In this document: in pieces, positions 1 to 9,400 of the stretch
Position numbering within the stretch: position 1 is the stretch's first letter
Layout: the number at the start of each line of letters is the position of its first letter
NCBI GenBank assembly: GCA_965247375.1
Contig: CBDFHU010000014.1
Coordinates: 1-64,000 of the forward strand
Reading direction: 5' to 3'
DNA from: Arsenicibacter sp965247375
Lineage (GTDB): Bacteria; Bacteroidota; Bacteroidia; Cytophagales; Spirosomataceae
Length of the DNA stretch: 64,000 bases
Program-made: the position numbers and the translations under genes
The notes under the pieces: model-generated
The model's database searches: none
Seen by the model: only the letters and a program-made list of their open reading frames with translations
What the model was told of the DNA's origin: nothing

Positions 1-1
1 G

Positions 2-1255
2 AATCTTTTTCGAATCAGTTGGAGCAACCTGAAAGACAAACCCCTCAGCAGCTTTCTAAGCGGATTGCTGATGACACTGGGGATTACCATCATTTCGTTA
101 TTGCTATTGCTTAATAAACAGCTCGATGATCAGTTCCGGAAAAACATCAGGGGTATTGACATGGTGCTGGGCGCCAAAGGCAGTCCCCTTCAGCTGATTC
201 TGTCAAGCATCTACCAGATCGATTCACCAGTGGGCAACATCCCACTCGACGAAGCAGAACGGCTCACCCGTAATCCAATGATTAAAACGGCCATTCCGCT
301 GTCGATGGGCGATAATTACCGCTCATTCCGGATCGTCGGAACGAATAAGAAATACCTTGACCATTTTGAAGCTACTGTCGGGTAGGGACAGCTTTTCCGC
401 GACGACATGGACTGTGTCATCGGGCAGCGAGTTGTTGAAGCGACAGGGTTAAAAATAGGTGATACCTTCGCCGGTTCCCACGGACTGGATGCCGGAGGCG
501 AAGAACATGCCGATAAAAAATATAAGGTCACCGGGATACTGAACCCGAGTAATACTGTTGCCGACCAGCTGATTCTGACGAATGTGTCGAGTATCTGGGC
601 CATTCATGACCACGGCCACGAGGAACATGAGGGCGAAGAAGCCCATGCCGAAGGCGATGAACACGAGCATGAACACGAAGCCGCCGCCGGCGAGGAGCAC
701 GAGCATGAAGAACACCGCGAAATCACGAGCATGCTGATCCAGTTCCGGAATCCGCTGGGTATGATGCTTGCCCGGGGCATCAACAGTAACTCGAAACTAC
801 AGGCCGCCCTGCCGAACATTGAAATCAACCGGCTGTTTGAACTGTTGGGCGTCGGGGTTGATACCTTACAATACCTCGCACTGGCCATCATCATCATTGC
901 CGGTATCAGCGTGTTTGTATCGCTGTACAACTCCCTTAAAGAGCGCAAATACGAAATGGCTCTGATGCTGTCAATGGGCGCCACCCGTACCCAGCTATTC
1001 GGTATGCTCCTGCTCGAAGGACTGGTATTGGCCTTAATTGGCTTTGTGCTGGGGTTGTTATTCAGCCGCCTGGGCCTTTGGGGCTTATCGGCATCGGTAG
1101 CCGGTCAGTATCATTATAATCTGGCTTCTTTCGGCGTGCTGCGTGAAGAGTGGTTTATTCTGGTGGCTGCCGTCCTGATTGGCCTGGTAGCCGCTGCTCT
1201 GCCGGCCATCGGTGTTTACCGCATGAATATTTCACGGACGCTGGCGGAGGAATAA
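2..1255 (+). pseudogene. FtsX/MacB-type ABC transporter permease with in-frame stop (5' end outside window)
   Basis: Permease subunit of an MacB/LolC-like ABC exporter. The frame is open from base 2 and reads through to 1255 except for one TAG at 383-385. An N-terminal membrane segment (LLMTLGITIISLLLLL), a large extracytoplasmic domain and a C-terminal FtsX domain with three membrane helices are visible, including the typical SLKERKYEMALMLSMGATR stretch. The frame is identical before and after the TAG and the flanking residues (ATVG / GQLFRDD) join naturally, so a single CAG or AAG to TAG change explains it. The extracytoplasmic domain has a His/Glu/Asp-rich loop at about 603-720, which by general knowledge of such loops suggests contact with a divalent metal such as zinc. 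The ATPase partner would lie upstream, outside the window. Confidence 0.8.
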
Positions 1256-1275
1256 AACAAACTTCCGGACAAAAG

Positions 1276-1310
1276 AAAAGGCGGAGAAATGAGCTTTCTC
1301 CGCCTTTTTT
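1276..1310 (+). terminator. Rho-independent terminator, probably bidirectional
   Basis: GGCGGAGAAA (from 1280) pairs with TTTCTCCGCC (to 1304) around the loop TGAGC, flanked by an A run on the left and a T run on the right. It lies between the convergent permease and sdhB genes and can serve both strands. Confidence 0.88.
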
Positions 1311-1329
1311 ATAACTGCAAACTGAGCAT

Positions 1330-2082
1330 TTACACGTTCGTCGACGTCAGCTTTGCACCCAGATACTCGCGGTTCAGACGCGCAATGTGATCCAGTGAAA
1401 TTGACTTCGGACATTCTACGGAGCAGGCTCCCGTGAATGAGCAGGCCCCGAAGCCTTCTTCATCCATCTGGGCGACCATCTTCTCTGCACGCGCCAGATG
1501 TTCCGGTTTACCCTGCGGCAATACTGCCAGGTGAGAAACCTTAGCCGCTACAAACAGCATCGCTGATGCGTTCTTACAGGCCGCTACGCATGCCCCGCAA
1601 CCGATACACTGGGCAGCATCCATAGCCTCTTCCGCGATTTCACGCGAAATGGCGATTTCGTTGGCGTCGGGCGCTGAACCGGTGTTTACCGATACATAGC
1701 CGCCGGCCTGCACAACGCGGTCAAACGCCGTCCGGTCAACGACCAGATCTTTGATTACCGGGAACGCCCGGGCGCGCCATGGTTCCACCACGATGGTATC
1801 GCCATCGCTGAACGAACGCATGTGCAGCTGGCAGGTCGTAGCGCCGGTCTGTGGACCATGCGGGCGGCCGTTGATGTACATCGAGCACATCCCGCAAATA
1901 CCCTCACGGCAGTCGTGGTCGAAGGCAACGGGCTCTTCGCCTTTGTGCATCAGTTCAACGTTCAGGACGTCAAACATTTCGAGGAATGACATATCCGGTG
2001 AAATGTTGTCGAGTTTGTACTCAACCATTTTCCCCGTTGTATTGCTATTTTTCTGTCTCCAGACTTGTAAGTTAATTTTCAT
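1330..2082 (-). CDS. sdhB: Succinate dehydrogenase/fumarate reductase iron-sulfur subunit
   Basis: Electron-transfer subunit of complex II on the cytoplasmic face of the membrane, passing electrons from the flavin of SdhA to the quinone site. All three cluster motifs are visible: [2Fe-2S] ligands at C58, C63, C66 and C84 (CREGICGMC); [4Fe-4S] ligands C159, C162, C165 with C224; [3Fe-4S] ligands C169, C214 and C220. At 250 residues it has normal length. It is the last gene of an sdhC-sdhA-sdhB operon, 51 bases after sdhA, and is followed by a strong terminator. Confidence 0.96.
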   Translation of the reverse strand: MKINLQVWRQKNSNTTGKMVEYKLDNISPDMSFLEMFDVLNVELMHKGEEPVAFDHDCREGICGMCSMYINGRPHGPQTGATTCQLHMRSFSDGDTIVVEPWRARAFPVIKDLVVDRTAFDRVVQAGGYVSVNTGSAPDANEIAISREIAEEAMDAAQCIGCGACVAACKNASAMLFVAAKVSHLAVLPQGKPEHLARAEKMVAQMDEEGFGACSFTGACSVECPKSISLDHIARLNREYLGAKLTSTNV

Positions 2083-2133
2083 GGCTTCTGCGATTAACAG
2101 ATGGCTACCGTTTCTGATCCGGCAACCGATAAC

Positions 2134-4071
2134 TTATTTGTAGCTACGCTGAGTCAGTTTAACGTTTTCGAACACCAGTTCTTCCTTGTGCAATACTTCC
2201 GGCTGGTTTTCGCCTTTGTATTCCCAGGCAGCCACATAGGCAAAGTTGGCGTCATCGCGCTGAGCTTCACCATCTTCTGTCTGGAATTCTTCACGGAAGT
2301 GACCACCGCATGACTCTTCCCGGTTCAGGGCGTCATCCACCATCAGTTCACCCAGTTCGAGGAAGTCAGCAACACGGCCGGCCAGCTCAAGCGCCTGGTT
2401 CAGTTCGTCGGCATCACCCGTGATCCGGATATTTGTCCAGAACTCTTTGCGCAGATTCTGAATCAGCCCTTTCGCTTTTTTCAGGCCTTCTGCGTTCCGC
2501 GACATACCGCAGTAGTCCCACATGATGAGTCCCAGCTCACGGTGAATTTCTTCAGCCGTTTTCTTGCCGTTCAGCGACATCAGGTGTTTGATCTGGTCGT
2601 TAACCGCAGCCTCAGCCTGCTTGAATGCAGGATGGTCAGCCGGCAGCTTATCCGATGGCCCGATAGTAGCCAGGTAATCACCGATTGTATAAGGTATCAC
2701 AAAATATCCGTCGGCCAGACCCTGCATCAGGGCCGAAGCACCCAGACGGTTTGCACCGTGATCCGAGAAGTTTGCTTCGCCGAGGGCGTAGCAACCCGGT
2801 ACCGTTGTCATCAGGTTATAATCAACCCACAGACCACCCATAGTGTAGTGCACAGCCGGATAAATCATCATCGGCGTTTCATACGGGTTGTCATCGGTGA
2901 TCTTTTCGTACATTTCGAAGAGGTTACCGTATTTGGCTTCGATTGTCTTTTTACCGTCACGCTTGATCGCATCGGCGAAATCAAGGAATACGGCCAGACC
3001 GGTTGAAGCAACCCCGCGGTTTTCGTCACATACGTATTTTGCGTTCCGCGAAGCTACGTCACGAGGCACCAGGTTACCGAATGACGGATAACGGCGTTCC
3101 AGGAAATAGTCGCGGTCTTCTTCTTTAATGGCACTTGGTTTCAGCTGGCCTTTACGTACTTTCTCGGCCATTTCTACCGTTTTCGGTACCCAGACGCGGC
3201 CGTCATTACGCAGCGACTCCGACATCAGCGTCAGTTTCGACTGGTAATTTCCTTTTACCGGAATACAGGTCGGGTGAATCTGCGTAAAACAAGGGTTACC
3301 GAACAAAGCTCCTTTTTTGTGGGCACGCCACGCCGCCGTTACGTTCGAACCCATCGCGTTGGTAGACAGGTAAAATACGTTACCGTAGCCACCGGTACAC
3401 AGCAGCACGGCATGGCCCGAGTGCGATTCAATTTTACCCGTTACGAGGTTCCGTGTGATGATACCCCGAGCCTTACCGCCCTCAACCACCAGGTCAAGCA
3501 TTTCAGAACGGGTATACAGTTTCACCTTACCGGTAGCCACCTGACGGCTCAGCGCCGAATACGCACCCAGCAGCAGCTGCTGTCCGGTCTGGCCACGGGC
3601 ATAGAACGTACGCGACACCTGTGCACCACCAAATGAACGGTTCGACAGTAATCCGCCATACTCCCGTGCAAACGGAACACCTTGTGCCACGCACTGGTCA
3701 ATAATATTTACGCTGACCTCAGCCAGCCGGTGAACGTTGGCCTCACGTGCCCGGTAGTCACCACCTTTTACGGTGTCATAGAATAACCGGTATACGCTGT
3801 CGCCGTCATTCTGATAGTTTTTAGCCGCATTGATCCCCCCCTGTGCCGCGATCGAGTGTGCCCGTCGCGGACTATCCTGGAAGCAGAATGCTTTTACACT
3901 GTAACCGAGTTCGGCCAGCGAAGCTGCCGCAGAGGCACCTGCCAGACCTGTACCCACTACAATGATTTCATATTTACGTTTGTTAGCCGGGTTAACCAGC
4001 TTCAGACCGAACTTGTGCCGTGCCCATTTTTCGGCGAGCGGCCCTTCAGGAATTTTTGACTCCAGTTTCAT
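2134..4071 (-). CDS. sdhA: Succinate dehydrogenase/fumarate reductase flavoprotein subunit
   Basis: Catalytic subunit of complex II, oxidising succinate to fumarate with covalently bound FAD. The N-terminal dinucleotide-binding motif (VGTGLAGASAA, residues 39-49) and the FAD-attachment region RAHSIAAQGGINAA, with the likely linking H72, are clear. The 645-residue length fits the family. An earlier in-frame ATG exists (at 4107), but the start at 4071 (MKLESKIPEG) matches how family members begin. It sits between sdhC and sdhB with 51-base gaps on both sides, so the three are surely cotranscribed. Confidence 0.96.
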   Translation of the reverse strand: MKLESKIPEGPLAEKWARHKFGLKLVNPANKRKYEIIVVGTGLAGASAAASLAELGYSVKAFCFQDSPRRAHSIAAQGGINAAKNYQNDGDSVYRLFYDTVKGGDYRAREANVHRLAEVSVNIIDQCVAQGVPFAREYGGLLSNRSFGGAQVSRTFYARGQTGQQLLLGAYSALSRQVATGKVKLYTRSEMLDLVVEGGKARGIITRNLVTGKIESHSGHAVLLCTGGYGNVFYLSTNAMGSNVTAAWRAHKKGALFGNPCFTQIHPTCIPVKGNYQSKLTLMSESLRNDGRVWVPKTVEMAEKVRKGQLKPSAIKEEDRDYFLERRYPSFGNLVPRDVASRNAKYVCDENRGVASTGLAVFLDFADAIKRDGKKTIEAKYGNLFEMYEKITDDNPYETPMMIYPAVHYTMGGLWVDYNLMTTVPGCYALGEANFSDHGANRLGASALMQGLADGYFVIPYTIGDYLATIGPSDKLPADHPAFKQAEAAVNDQIKHLMSLNGKKTAEEIHRELGLIMWDYCGMSRNAEGLKKAKGLIQNLRKEFWTNIRITGDADELNQALELAGRVADFLELGELMVDDALNREESCGGHFREEFQTEDGEAQRDDANFAYVAAWEYKGENQPEVLHKEELVFENVKLTQRSYK

Positions 4072-4122
4072 AAAGCTAATGAGTGAATTAGCGATTGAGT
4101 GATGCACCCAATCATTCCTGCA

Positions 4123-4818
4123 TTAAATAATCCCGTTAACTTTTAAATACATGTAAATTGGCATTACGGCAAACAAAGCCGGAATCACAATAGCGAACAC
4201 GAATGTGCCCAGGAATTCAATCAGTGGTGTGTATTTCTTGTGGCGGACACCCAGCGTCTGGAAACCGCTTTTGAAACCATGCACCAGGTGATACCCCAGC
4301 GCAATCATGCACACAACGTAGACTGCCACGTACCACAGCTGCGAGAACGCAGCGACAACAACCGTGTACAGGTCCTTATACTCCTTGCCGTCATACTCGG
4401 CCATCGGTACACTGCCAAAGTGCATTTCGAACCAGAACGTACGCATGTGCAGCACGATAAAAATCAGCAGCACAGTACCCAGCACACCCATGTTACGCGA
4501 CGACCACGGACTGTTCGCTTCCGGTTTCGCGTAGGCATACTTCACCGGACGGGAATCCTGGTTGTGGCGCGTCAGAATCAGCGCCATCGAAGCATGCACA
4601 ATGATGGAGGTGTACAACAGATACGAAACGGTAATGATCAGCGGATTGTGCGTCATGAAATAGGTATATTCATTGAACGCGCGACCGCCATCGCCCTTAA
4701 ACAACTGGAGGTTACCTGCTACGTGAACGATCAGGAACGAACATAAAAATAACCCCGTCAGCGACATAATAACCTTGCGACCAAGGGAACTGGAAAGCGT
4801 TTGTGTTACCCAAGACAT
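4123..4818 (-). CDS. sdhC: Succinate dehydrogenase cytochrome b558 subunit
   Basis: Membrane anchor of complex II that binds heme b and the quinone. The 231-residue protein has about five hydrophobic helices with histidines in them (for example FLIVHVAGNL and IIVHASMALIL) and belongs to the single-anchor, Wolinella/Bacillus-like type usual in menaquinone-using Bacteroidota. No separate sdhD is present. The start MSWVTQTLSSSLGRK at 4818 is preferred over an upstream in-frame ATG at 4872 because homologues start at this short amphipathic stretch. First gene of the operon; a consensus promoter lies about 90 bases upstream. Confidence 0.93.
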   Translation of the reverse strand: MSWVTQTLSSSLGRKVIMSLTGLFLCSFLIVHVAGNLQLFKGDGGRAFNEYTYFMTHNPLIITVSYLLYTSIIVHASMALILTRHNQDSRPVKYAYAKPEANSPWSSRNMGVLGTVLLIFIVLHMRTFWFEMHFGSVPMAEYDGKEYKDLYTVVVAAFSQLWYVAVYVVCMIALGYHLVHGFKSGFQTLGVRHKKYTPLIEFLGTFVFAIVIPALFAVMPIYMYLKVNGII

Positions 4819-4904
4819 ACGGCGTAAAGCACAGTTTATACGGAAAAAGTTTGTAATTAATCCTTCAGGCAACTCCTTCAGGTTGACTACCTATACAGGC
4901 GTGC

Positions 4905-4935
4905 CAAAACTAAAGCACAAACCCGATGCATCCAA
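4905..4935 (-). promoter_or_regulatory. Promoter of sdhCAB
   Basis: Reading the minus strand: -33 box TTGGAT (4930-4935), 17-base spacer, -7 box TAGTTTTG (4905-4912), a perfect TAnnTTTG. The transcript would start near 4898, giving a leader of about 80 bases. The rest of the 4819-5156 gap shows nothing else recognisable. Confidence 0.75.
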
Positions 4936-5156
4936 CTTTCTATGCTTATTTTAGCAATTATGAGTACTTATTTGAAATTGGTACAAACAGTTGCCGGAAA
5001 CTAAACGGCTAACCGTACGTTCATTTTTTTTGTTTAATAATCAGCCAAAAATCTTAAACAATTTTCAGCGACAGGTCTATCCTGAAAACGTGCTGCGCCA
5101 AAAATTAGTTACATAAAATACAATATTGGTTACTATTTCCGGCGAATTGATACTGC

Positions 5157-5189
5157 TTTTGGATTAGTTTTTGAATCCCTCTTATTTTG
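5157..5189 (+). promoter_or_regulatory. Probable promoter of fabD
   Basis: TTTTGG (5157-5162), 20-base gap, then TATTTTG (5183-5189), close to the Bacteroidota -33/-7 form; about 60 bases before the fabD start. The spacing is slightly long, so this is moderate support. Confidence 0.5.
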
Positions 5190-5257
5190 TACTGTCTCTT
5201 CGCATCCCATGCAGCTGATTCACGGCCCGGGTGCGTGTATTTTATCTTAATCCAAGT

Positions 5258-6139
5258 ATGAAAGCATACGTTTTTCCAGGTCAGGGTTCTCAGTTTAAGG
5301 GAATGGGCCAGGACTTATATCAGAATTCAGAAACAGCCCGTCAACTGTTCGATCAGGCTGACGAGATCCTGGGGTTTAGCCTTACGAAAGTCATGTTCGA
5401 AGGCACCGACGAAGAACTGAAACAAACCAACGTTACCCAGCCGGCGATTTTCCTGCACTCAGTAGCACTGGCATTGACAAGCGAATCATTCGATGCTGAT
5501 ATGGTAGCCGGTCATTCCTTGGGTGAGTTTTCGGCCTTGGTAGCGGCGGGTGCTCTCTCGTTTGCAGACGGCCTGAAACTGGTGGCGCAGCGGGCAGCAG
5601 CCATGCAGAAAGCCTGCGAACTACAGCCATCGACCATGGCCGCGGTGCTGGGCCTTGCCGACGACAAAATTGAAGCGATCTGTGCTGAGGTCGCTGCCTC
5701 AGGCGAAGTAGTGGTTCCTGCCAACTTCAACTGCCCGGGTCAAGTGGTGATTTCAGGAAGCCTGGAAGGCGTCCGGATTGCTGGTGAGAAACTGAAAGAA
5801 GCCGGTGCCAAACGCGTGCTGCCGTTACAGGTGGGCGGTGCTTTCCACTCGCCGCTGATGGAGCCGGCCCGCGAGGAACTGGCACAAGCCATTGCCGGAA
5901 CAACCTTCAGTCAGCCACACTGCCCGATTTACCAGAACGTAAACGCACAGCCGTCGACTGACGTAGAAACCATCAAAGCCAACCTGATTGCCCAGCTGAC
6001 AGCGCCGGTACGCTGGACACAGTCGGTGGAAGCGATGGTCGCCGATGGTGCCACACAGTTTATCGAATGTGGCCCGGGTAAGGTACTACAGGGGTTGGTG
6101 AAAAAGATTTCGCCGGCGTCAGAGACGGCTGGTATCTAA
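5258..6139 (+). CDS. fabD: Malonyl-CoA-acyl carrier protein transacylase
   Basis: Transfers malonyl from CoA to acyl carrier protein for fatty-acid synthesis in the cytoplasm. The 293-residue protein shows the N-terminal FPGQGSQ, the nucleophile elbow GHSLGE with S87, and the catalytic histidine in GAFHSPL (H197). The ATG at 5258 is chosen: an upstream in-frame GTG at 5231 would add nine residues that are not part of the family N-terminus. It stands alone, divergent from sdhC, and is followed by an inverted repeat (6185-6221). Confidence 0.95.
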   Translation: MKAYVFPGQGSQFKGMGQDLYQNSETARQLFDQADEILGFSLTKVMFEGTDEELKQTNVTQPAIFLHSVALALTSESFDADMVAGHSLGEFSALVAAGALSFADGLKLVAQRAAAMQKACELQPSTMAAVLGLADDKIEAICAEVAASGEVVVPANFNCPGQVVISGSLEGVRIAGEKLKEAGAKRVLPLQVGGAFHSPLMEPAREELAQAIAGTTFSQPHCPIYQNVNAQPSTDVETIKANLIAQLTAPVRWTQSVEAMVADGATQFIECGPGKVLQGLVKKISPASETAGI

Positions 6140-6184
6140 TTTTTTTCATCAATAAACCTTTTGTTATCAATTTGTTAAGTGCAG

Positions 6185-6221
6185 GAATCCGGCCGGAATA
6201 ATATTTTTTTAGGCCGGATTC
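6185..6221. repeat. Inverted repeat between fabD and tRNA-Gln
   Basis: GAATCCGGCC (6185-6194) is the exact reverse complement of GGCCGGATTC (6212-6221), with a 17-base AT-rich loop. It could end the fabD transcript. Its right arm abuts the -33 box of the tRNA promoter, so it might also influence that promoter. Confidence 0.6.
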
Positions 6222-6253
6222 TTGACAAAAAGCGCAAAAGTGCATTATCTTTG
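6222..6253 (+). promoter_or_regulatory. Promoter of tRNA-Gln
   Basis: TTGACA (6222-6227), an 18-base spacer, then TATCTTTG (6246-6253). The -7 box is a perfect TAnnTTTG and lies 17 bases before the mature tRNA 5' end. Confidence 0.85.
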
Positions 6254-6270
6254 CACTCGCAATTCAGGAT

Positions 6271-6341
6271 TGCCCGATCGTCTAAGGGTAGGACGACAGA
6301 TTTTGGTTCTGTTTGTGGAGGTTCGAATCCTTCTCGGGCAA
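6271..6341 (+). tRNA. tRNA-Gln (anticodon TTG)
   Basis: Acceptor stem TGCCCGA (6271-6277) pairs with TCGGGCA (6334-6340), followed by discriminator A. The anticodon arm ACAGA/TCTGT encloses the loop TTTTGGT, giving anticodon TTG. The T arm contains GGTTCGAATCC. The 71-nt length fits; CCA is not encoded. Confidence 0.96.
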
Positions 6342-6352
6342 CTAATTCGCTT

Positions 6353-6387
6353 AAAAAGCCTGCAAGCTAACACTTGCAGGCTTTTTT
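6353..6387 (+). terminator. Terminator after tRNA-Gln
   Basis: AAAAAGCCTGCAAG (6353-6366) pairs perfectly with CTTGCAGGCTTTTT (6373-6386) around a six-base loop and ends in a T run. Confidence 0.92.
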
Positions 6388-6916
6388 GTTTTATATCTCT
6401 CCTAACGCTTATTATTCTTTCCACAGCAACACATTGTATACAACTTCCCGATTACGAATCGTTATTTATCTAATTTGTAACTCTTTCAACAGGTATCTGC
6501 ACAAGATAAGCAGCTGCCTGAAATCTAATTATGTCCATTAAAAATTCAGCAATTTATTCTGTTAAACCAAAATTTTACCCGGGCTACATAAAAACGATAG
6601 GCAAACATCGGAAGTCACCATTTTAATTTTCTGTATTTCAGACAATTAATAATATGTCAGGAAGTATAAATAATAGCTATACGCTCTTTGGTTCCCGGTA
6701 AAATAAGGCCGGATCTTTATTCGTCAGCACCCTGACCCCTATTTTTTTTTTACTTTTTTGTTACCTTTTTCCAAAACATAAGTCTCATGTAATATCTGCT
6801 GAGTTTGGAAATAGGGCAACGTAGCTAAAACGGCCTAAAGCATTCATTACCAAAAGAGTTAATGTACTATTTACCACCAGGCAGTAGTCTCACCCACTAA
6901 ACTAATTTTTTGAGCT
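6388..6916. other. AT-rich intergenic region before tetR
   Basis: About 530 bases without a credible gene. It contains a long T tract near 6738-6770. No consensus promoter, palindrome or repeat was recognised; the open frames across it have no coding character. Confidence 0.6.
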
Positions 6917-7585
6917 ATGGAAAAGATCCGTAGAAATCGAACCAAAACGATTCAGCGTATTGTAGAAGCCCTTGAAGAAGTAATTACTGAACGAGGGCTT
7001 GAAGGAGTTGGCGTTAATCGGGTTGCAGAAAAAGCAGGTGTAAGCAAAGTACTTATTTACAGGTACTTTGGAGGTCTTGATGGATTACTGGAATACTACG
7101 TCAAAATGGGTAAGCTTTATCCGACCTTTACTCCCGCCGTACTGGAACAAATCCGCCCGCTAAACCAGTCAGATCTGGCCAGAATCTGGTATCGTCAGGT
7201 AACCCAAACCTATCGTACCTTCCGGACGTTTAAGGCCGGCCGGGAAATGCTGAAAGCAACGGTTCTCGAAGGTGACGTAACAGCAGACATTATCAGCAAG
7301 GCCCAGGATGAAGAACTGGTACGTCTGGTTGATCAGCTTTCGTTTGTTAAAGGAGCCGACGTACACGCCATTTCTGCCATTATGCTGAGCGCCATGTCGC
7401 ACATGACCTTACTGGCGCAGAATAACCGTACCATGATCGGTATTGACCTGCGCAGCGAAGAAGGCTGGAAACGCATTGAAGAAGCTGTAAAAGTGATTTA
7501 TATCGCGCTGAATAAAGTTGCCGCTCAATCGAAGGAAACAACCGTTGAGTTGCAGACGTCAGCGACTCCGGTTGCCCTATGGTAA
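6917..7585 (+). CDS. TetR/AcrR family transcriptional regulator
   Basis: DNA-binding repressor with an N-terminal TetR helix-turn-helix: EALEEVITERGLEGVGVNRV followed by AEKAGVSKVLIYRYFGGLDG (about residues 17-60). The ligand domain that follows is not recognisable as a specific subfamily. At 222 residues the length is normal. It stands alone, convergent with the CotH gene, so its target is not shown by context. No copy of the GTATGC-NN-GCATAC palindrome seen elsewhere in the window lies in its own upstream region, so a link to that motif is only a possibility. Confidence 0.88.
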   Translation: MEKIRRNRTKTIQRIVEALEEVITERGLEGVGVNRVAEKAGVSKVLIYRYFGGLDGLLEYYVKMGKLYPTFTPAVLEQIRPLNQSDLARIWYRQVTQTYRTFRTFKAGREMLKATVLEGDVTADIISKAQDEELVRLVDQLSFVKGADVHAISAIMLSAMSHMTLLAQNNRTMIGIDLRSEEGWKRIEEAVKVIYIALNKVAAQSKETTVELQTSATPVALW

Positions 7586-7595
7586 GCAAATGCGT

Positions 7596-7647
7596 CCATG
7601 AGTAGTTAGTCATTCCCTTCAAACAGCCATCGACTAACTACTCATGG
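7596..7647. terminator. 16-bp perfect inverted repeat between convergent genes
   Basis: CCATGAGTAGTTAGTC (7596-7611) and GACTAACTACTCATGG (7632-7647) are exact reverse complements with a 20-base loop. It lies just after the tetR stop and before the CotH gene end, so a role in ending both transcripts is likely although no strong T run follows. Confidence 0.6.
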
Positions 7648-7756
7648 CTGCACTATCAGTTTCTATTACCTACTTGACGGTACCGGTTGCAGGTACGGTC
7701 GGGACGTTTCTACAACCAGACCGGCCAATTCACATCTGCCTGTTTGCTTACACTCC

Positions 7757-9400
7757 CTAATACCGAATGATTTTCCGGGTGGTCTGCCATCCCTGACCGG
7801 TGGTTAACGTCAGGAAGTAAATACCGGATTGTGGTGGCAGCTGATCCTTTTCAAGCCGCTGCTCGTAGACTCCGGCTGTCTGCGCGGGCCATGTAAACGA
7901 CTGTACTACACGCCCTTCGGTATTGGTAAAGCGTAGCTGTACATCCGTACGCTGTGTAAGCTTATACCGGACCAGCAGAGACTCCGCCATCGGATTAGGA
8001 CCGGCTACTAATTCCAGCGCATCGCCGGGGGTTGGTTCAACGGCCAGAATATCTTCGCCAAAGGGCTTTATGGCAGAATCGAGCCAGTCCAGACGCCAGC
8101 GGATCCAGTCTTTCAAATAGGTGATTTCATCGGCATACGTACGGCCAACATATCCATTTGGCCAGACATATACACCCAGTACCGGCCATTTCTGAAAGTT
8201 ACGGGCCCGCGCCTCAGTCAGCATTGTCGCCATCGAATCAACGTAAGCATGTAAGTGACTCACCGTCAGTACGGTCTTACGCAGTTCCTGATAGCGCGTT
8301 CTGACCTTAAGGGCAAATTTCCGGTCCTGCAGCAGCCGGTCCCACCAGAACGGAATGCTATATGTATCTGTCTGACAGGTGCGGTTAAAGTTAAAGGCCC
8401 AGCCAATGTAGCTGTTACCATCGCAGTAGTCAGCATTACCATAGGTCAGATTATAATCCCAGATCGGGCCCATGGTCAGCTTCCCGCCCTTACTGTCACG
8501 GTCCTTGTAAAAAAAGGTACTCAGCCGGTACCCGTCTACATTTTTACAGACCTCTGTCAGCAGCAGGTAATCAACGAACGACTGCTCATCAACGTATTTC
8601 CGGAAACCGTTCAGCGAGTCACTGAAGGAGGCATCCTTAAGCGCATCCTCAAATGCCGTCACATACTTCCGGATATACTGAAACTGGGCTTCCTGAATAT
8701 CTTCCAGTTTCGGCCGGTCAATCTGCACGGTTATCGCCTTGTTACTGCTCGACCGGTACGGCGATAGCCAGCTTTTTGAGGCAGAGCCTTCTGTTTTGTC
8801 GATTTTCAGAATATAGCCCCCCGTCAATTGATCGCCGCTTACATCTTCCGGCTTTAGGTTGGCAATGTCAACGCGGTTTTTATCGCGTTTTACTTTCTCC
8901 ATAATGACGTAAATCCCCTGATACTGGTCGTTGAGTATTACCTCGCAGAAGCGGTAGCGCGAGGCATAATACCGGCTGCCTTCCCGGAAAATCTGGTAGG
9001 TAAGCACATCCCGCAGCAGCGTTTTATCATTATACACCGCATTCATCACCCAATCGCTTTCGGCCGGCATCCCCAGAATGGATGCGTTGACCGAATTAAC
9101 GCCGGTCGGGTCACGCAACTCAAACCCGTACGGCTTTTTCGGGAATAGCGTACGTGAAGTAGCCCCCCGCTGCTCGATACCAATTACGCTCGTGAACGTC
9201 GCCGGACCGGAAACGTCATTCCGCTTTCCGGGGCCATTGTCCACAATGGTCAGCGAAGCAATCACTTTGGGTTCATCCGGTATGGCAGCCCCTTTCGTAT
9301 TTATCAGTAAAACCGGCAAATCAGACGAACTCAGGATTTGTCCGTAAGCCCGGCCGGCGAGCAGCAACAGGAGTAAAAGCTTGTGGATAGATACGCGCAT
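7757..9400 (-). CDS. CotH kinase family protein with T9SS sorting domain
   Basis: Secreted protein of about 547 residues. A signal peptide (MRVSIHKLLLLLLLAGRAYG) is followed by a CotH-type protein-kinase-like fold, seen in the stretch RFCEVILNDQYQGIYVIMEK and the later GPIWDYNLTYGN, which carries the usual metal-binding Asp. The C-terminus is a T9SS type A sorting domain (PNPMAESLLVRY ... GIYFLTL, ending KIIRY), which predicts export across the outer membrane and surface attachment. The start at 9400 is chosen over an in-frame ATG at 9430 because it begins the signal peptide directly. Substrate unknown. Confidence 0.88.
   Translation of the reverse strand: MRVSIHKLLLLLLLAGRAYGQILSSSDLPVLLINTKGAAIPDEPKVIASLTIVDNGPGKRNDVSGPATFTSVIGIEQRGATSRTLFPKKPYGFELRDPTGVNSVNASILGMPAESDWVMNAVYNDKTLLRDVLTYQIFREGSRYYASRYRFCEVILNDQYQGIYVIMEKVKRDKNRVDIANLKPEDVSGDQLTGGYILKIDKTEGSASKSWLSPYRSSSNKAITVQIDRPKLEDIQEAQFQYIRKYVTAFEDALKDASFSDSLNGFRKYVDEQSFVDYLLLTEVCKNVDGYRLSTFFYKDRDSKGGKLTMGPIWDYNLTYGNADYCDGNSYIGWAFNFNRTCQTDTYSIPFWWDRLLQDRKFALKVRTRYQELRKTVLTVSHLHAYVDSMATMLTEARARNFQKWPVLGVYVWPNGYVGRTYADEITYLKDWIRWRLDWLDSAIKPFGEDILAVEPTPGDALELVAGPNPMAESLLVRYKLTQRTDVQLRFTNTEGRVVQSFTWPAQTAGVYEQRLEKDQLPPQSGIYFLTLTTGQGWQTTRKIIRY

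Noticed and set aside
6222..6473. Open frames crossing tRNA-Gln
   Set aside because: They read through the tRNA, its promoter and terminator and do not resemble any protein.
6917..7585. TetR gene as the regulator of the GTATGC palindromes
   Set aside because: Possible but unsupported: it is not adjacent to either target and has no palindrome upstream of itself.
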